Positions 62,001-64,000 of a stretch of 64,000 nt of DNA are shown here, in pieces (within the stretch, counting starts at the first letter, position 1; each line of letters starts with the position of its first letter). The DNA comes from Pictodentalium vernedei. Lineage: Eukaryota; Mollusca; Scaphopoda; Dentaliida; Dentaliidae. The notes under the pieces were generated by a model. It did not search any database and was not told the DNA's origin. It saw nothing but the letters and a program-made list of their open reading frames with translations. Where the stretch lies: positions 63,805,741 through 63,869,740 of the forward strand of contig CM062289.1 in NCBI GenBank assembly GCA_031216915.1. The letters run 5' to 3'. Both the position numbers and the translations under genes were made by a program.

Positions 62001-62705
62001 CTCCAACACAACTGGAAAGTGGTCACTCCCGCACAAGTCAGCTTCTACCTTCCATGAAAAATCGAGGAAGATAGAAGGGCAAGCAATTGTAAGATCAATT
62101 GATGTATACGAACCAGATGCGGGGTGCAGGTAAGTATCTGAACCATCATTAAACAAACACAAGTCATAGTTTAAAATAAATTCTTCCACAGTGTTTTACC
62201 CTTTACATCATTCTGACTGCAGGAATTACCCCATAGGGGGCTATCAGCATTAAAATCACCCAACAAAACATATAGAGTTGGGGGTTGATAGACCAACATC
62301 TCAAGATCATTCAGCCTTAGGGTTGTACTTGGTGAAACGTATATAGAACATAATGTAATTGTTTTGTCTAATGTTAGGCGTACCACCACAGCCTGTAAAT
62401 TTGTATTCAAAAGTACAGATCTGTGAATGATATCGTCTCTAACTAAAACAGATGTTCCACGGATATGAAGGTCATTATCGTCTGCCTAGGCATTATACGA
62501 GGTATAATGCTTGAACCTAGGCATTATACGAGGTATAATGCTTGAACGCTGAATGATCCCAAGATTCGGGTTTCTTTAAAAGTGTTTCCTGCAGGCAAAA
62601 AGCAGCAGCTTTATACTTTTGGCATAAAGGACCCAATTCATTAAAGTTTGCTCTAAAGCCTCGGCAATTCCACTGTATTATATTGTATTTGATTGTTTTA
62701 TCCAT
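59065..62705 (-). pseudogene. LINE F ORF2 remnant
   Basis: APE pieces (IIQWNCRGFRANFNELG, GSDHFPVVLE), RT (RMINDRLVWFLE-type, EKAYDTTWTYGIL, SLYVDDFLICYSSK) and the C-terminal zinc motif are recognisable, spread over at least eight frame-disrupted pieces. The longest open piece is 59,611-61,101. RNase H has lost ~170 bp at about 59,664, and a small inverted duplication at 59,368-59,422 has created a perfect palindrome. A 31-bp tandem repeat (62,485-62,546) lies in APE. Confidence 0.88.
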
Positions 62706-64000
62706 GTTTGGATGGTGATTTTGCTGGTGGTCGAATGGGAGATATTGCACCCATATTTCGTTTTGGTGATGCTTTACGTGGGGACTTACCCTGAGAAGCA
62801 TTCAGGCATAATTTTGTCGAGAATGTGTCATCGATGCACTCATCGATTGACATTTCCTCGATGCCATCAAACATGTTGTTCGTCACAACATTTTGAAGGT
62901 GTTTTGGGAGTCTGTCTGGTTCTAATTTCTTTTTGTCCTTATCTTTTTGCTCTTTTTGTTGTTTTCTCCTCTGACTCTGACTCAGAGTTTCTTGCTGGGA
63001 TCTTTGTTGTTGATTTGATTTCACTCATTCTTTTGTTCAGGTTTTGGATTCGAATTTTTATTTTTTTTGTGATAACTTGTTTGTGTGGTCTTGCGTGTGA
63101 ATTGTTTTTGTTATTTTGTCATTTGTTGAGGGAACTGTTGATTTGGTTTGTGATGATTGCGTTTCTGTTTGATTAGGATGATCCATAGTAAATGCCTGTA
63201 ATAAGGAAGGAATTGTGCTGTTGAGCCATGTATACTGTGTCTGGCATTCTACTGACTTTGTGGGTACCTTTTGTTTTACTGTTGTGGCATATGATGGTGC
63301 TGATGTATTGAAGCCAGGCATAGATGTTACAATCGCTCTGGCCTCCTGAAAGCTTACATGTTTTTCACACTTCACCTTTTGAATATTCTTTTCTTTTTGC
63401 CAGATTGGGCAATCTTTAGAGGATCGCATATGATTGCCCTGGCAGTTTACAAACTTGATTGGGTTATTACAAGGCTCTTCAAGTTGTTGGCCGCATCTAA
63501 TGCATATTGTTTGACCTCTACATTTGTTTGACTATGACCAAACTTTTGGCATTTGAAGCATCGAAGTGGATTTGGTATATACAAATCCACTTTGATGTTC
63601 ATGTAACCCACTTTAATTGATTTTGGCGGTTGAGATGAGCCAAAGGTTAAAATGTAAGTGTTGGTCTGTATGAGTTTACCATCTTTTTTAATCTCAATTC
63701 TTTGGACTTCTGTGATATTTTGTGATGTTAGTTCCTTCCTTATATCCATTACAAGTTCTCTTGTTCTAAGCACACCCTTGCTGGAATTTAGGATTTTGTG
63801 CGGAAAGGCCTCAACTTTCATATCCATAATATGTTCAATTTTTAATAAATTTACTGCCTGAAATTCGGTCTTACATTCAACCAATATTCCCCCTGTTCTT
63901 AACTTTTTAACAGCCTTCACTGTCCCTGCTATACCTTTAATAGTTTTTTTCAATACAAATGGGTTGACTGATGATGCCTTTTTACCTTCGTCTTCCGCAT
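62698..64000 (-). pseudogene. LINE F ORF1 remnant, running off the window
   Basis: The ISPIRPPAKSPSKHG ending overlaps the ORF2 start by 8 bases (ATGGATAA). Three open pieces (62,698-63,024, 63,058-63,429, 63,447-63,953) cover the Q/K-rich tail, the MRSSKDCPIW knuckle region and the RRM-like N-terminal part (KTIKGIAGTVKAVKKLRTGG). Frame changes fall near 63,030, 63,440 and 63,525, and the knuckle region is damaged. The N-terminus lies beyond 64,000. Confidence 0.85.

Larger units (their letters stand above)
54367..64000 (-). mobile_element. LINE copy F, decayed I/Nimb-like, interrupted by LINE E
   Basis: The minus-strand 3' tail ((AATA)n, GGTGCTTTACGCCACATCAG) is at 54,367-54,408; the rest resumes at 58,831 with the remainder of the same tail (TAAGGCTATATCG). 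The hexamer AGCAAC is repeated on both sides (54,403-54,408 and 58,831-58,836) as target duplication of LINE E. ORF2 and ORF1 follow with many frame changes and ORF1 runs to the window edge; the 5' end lies outside. Confidence 0.9.

Overview
The window is animal nuclear DNA dominated by mobile elements. The SINE tails, the two non-LTR families and the AT-rich intergenic DNA suggest a marine invertebrate, most plausibly a mollusc. That assignment is inference, and I see no convincing host protein-coding gene.

At 2,550-22,091 lies a near-complete Maverick/Polinton (adintovirus-like) element of about 19.3-19.5 kb. It has AG...CT ends, long terminal inverted repeats and a 6-bp target duplication (CCCATC at 2,544-2,549 and 22,092-22,097). 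It sits inside a 5S-rRNA-headed, Deu-domain-like SINE. The core runs on the plus strand: protein-primed PolB (one frame break), a BIR-UBA protein, an unknown protein, the packaging ATPase, two basic GG-motif proteins, a two-frame tegument-like protein, integrase with a chromodomain-like tail, a two-TM protein, penton-like minor capsid protein, a pX-like basic protein, hexon-like major capsid protein (one frame break), an unknown protein and an adenain-like protease. A CCHC zinc-knuckle gene diverges from PolB. Each end carries a divergent gene pair around a mirror-symmetric promoter. The left pair includes a histone H4-like protein; the genes of the right pair are unrelated to those of the left, although promoter and flanking hairpins are homologous.

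From 22.1 to 26.8 kb there are a 5S-like SINE head, tRNA-derived SINE pieces, a dispersed repeat family with a GCGCATGCGC core, GT microsatellite and a short minisatellite. From 26.8 to 64 kb there are five copies of one I/Nimb-like LINE family with APE, RT and RNase H domains: A 26,818-31,798 (+, decayed), B 32,987-39,097 (-, full length, one stop in ORF1), C 40,900-41,805 (-, 5' truncated, inside a tRNA-like sequence), D 45,906-52,004 (-, both ORFs open), and F 54,367 to beyond the window end (-, decayed). Copy B lies in a ~141-bp satellite array. Copy F is interrupted by a full-length CR1-like LINE (E, 54,409-58,830, +) whose 1,210-residue ORF carries a 2A-like DxExNPGP motif. A dead pogo/Tigger-like DNA transposon (43,162-44,471) and a foldback hairpin (44,799-44,955) complete the inventory.

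The most novel point is the modular ends of the Polinton: twin terminal cassettes with the same promoter and terminator frame but different cargo genes, one of them a viral histone.
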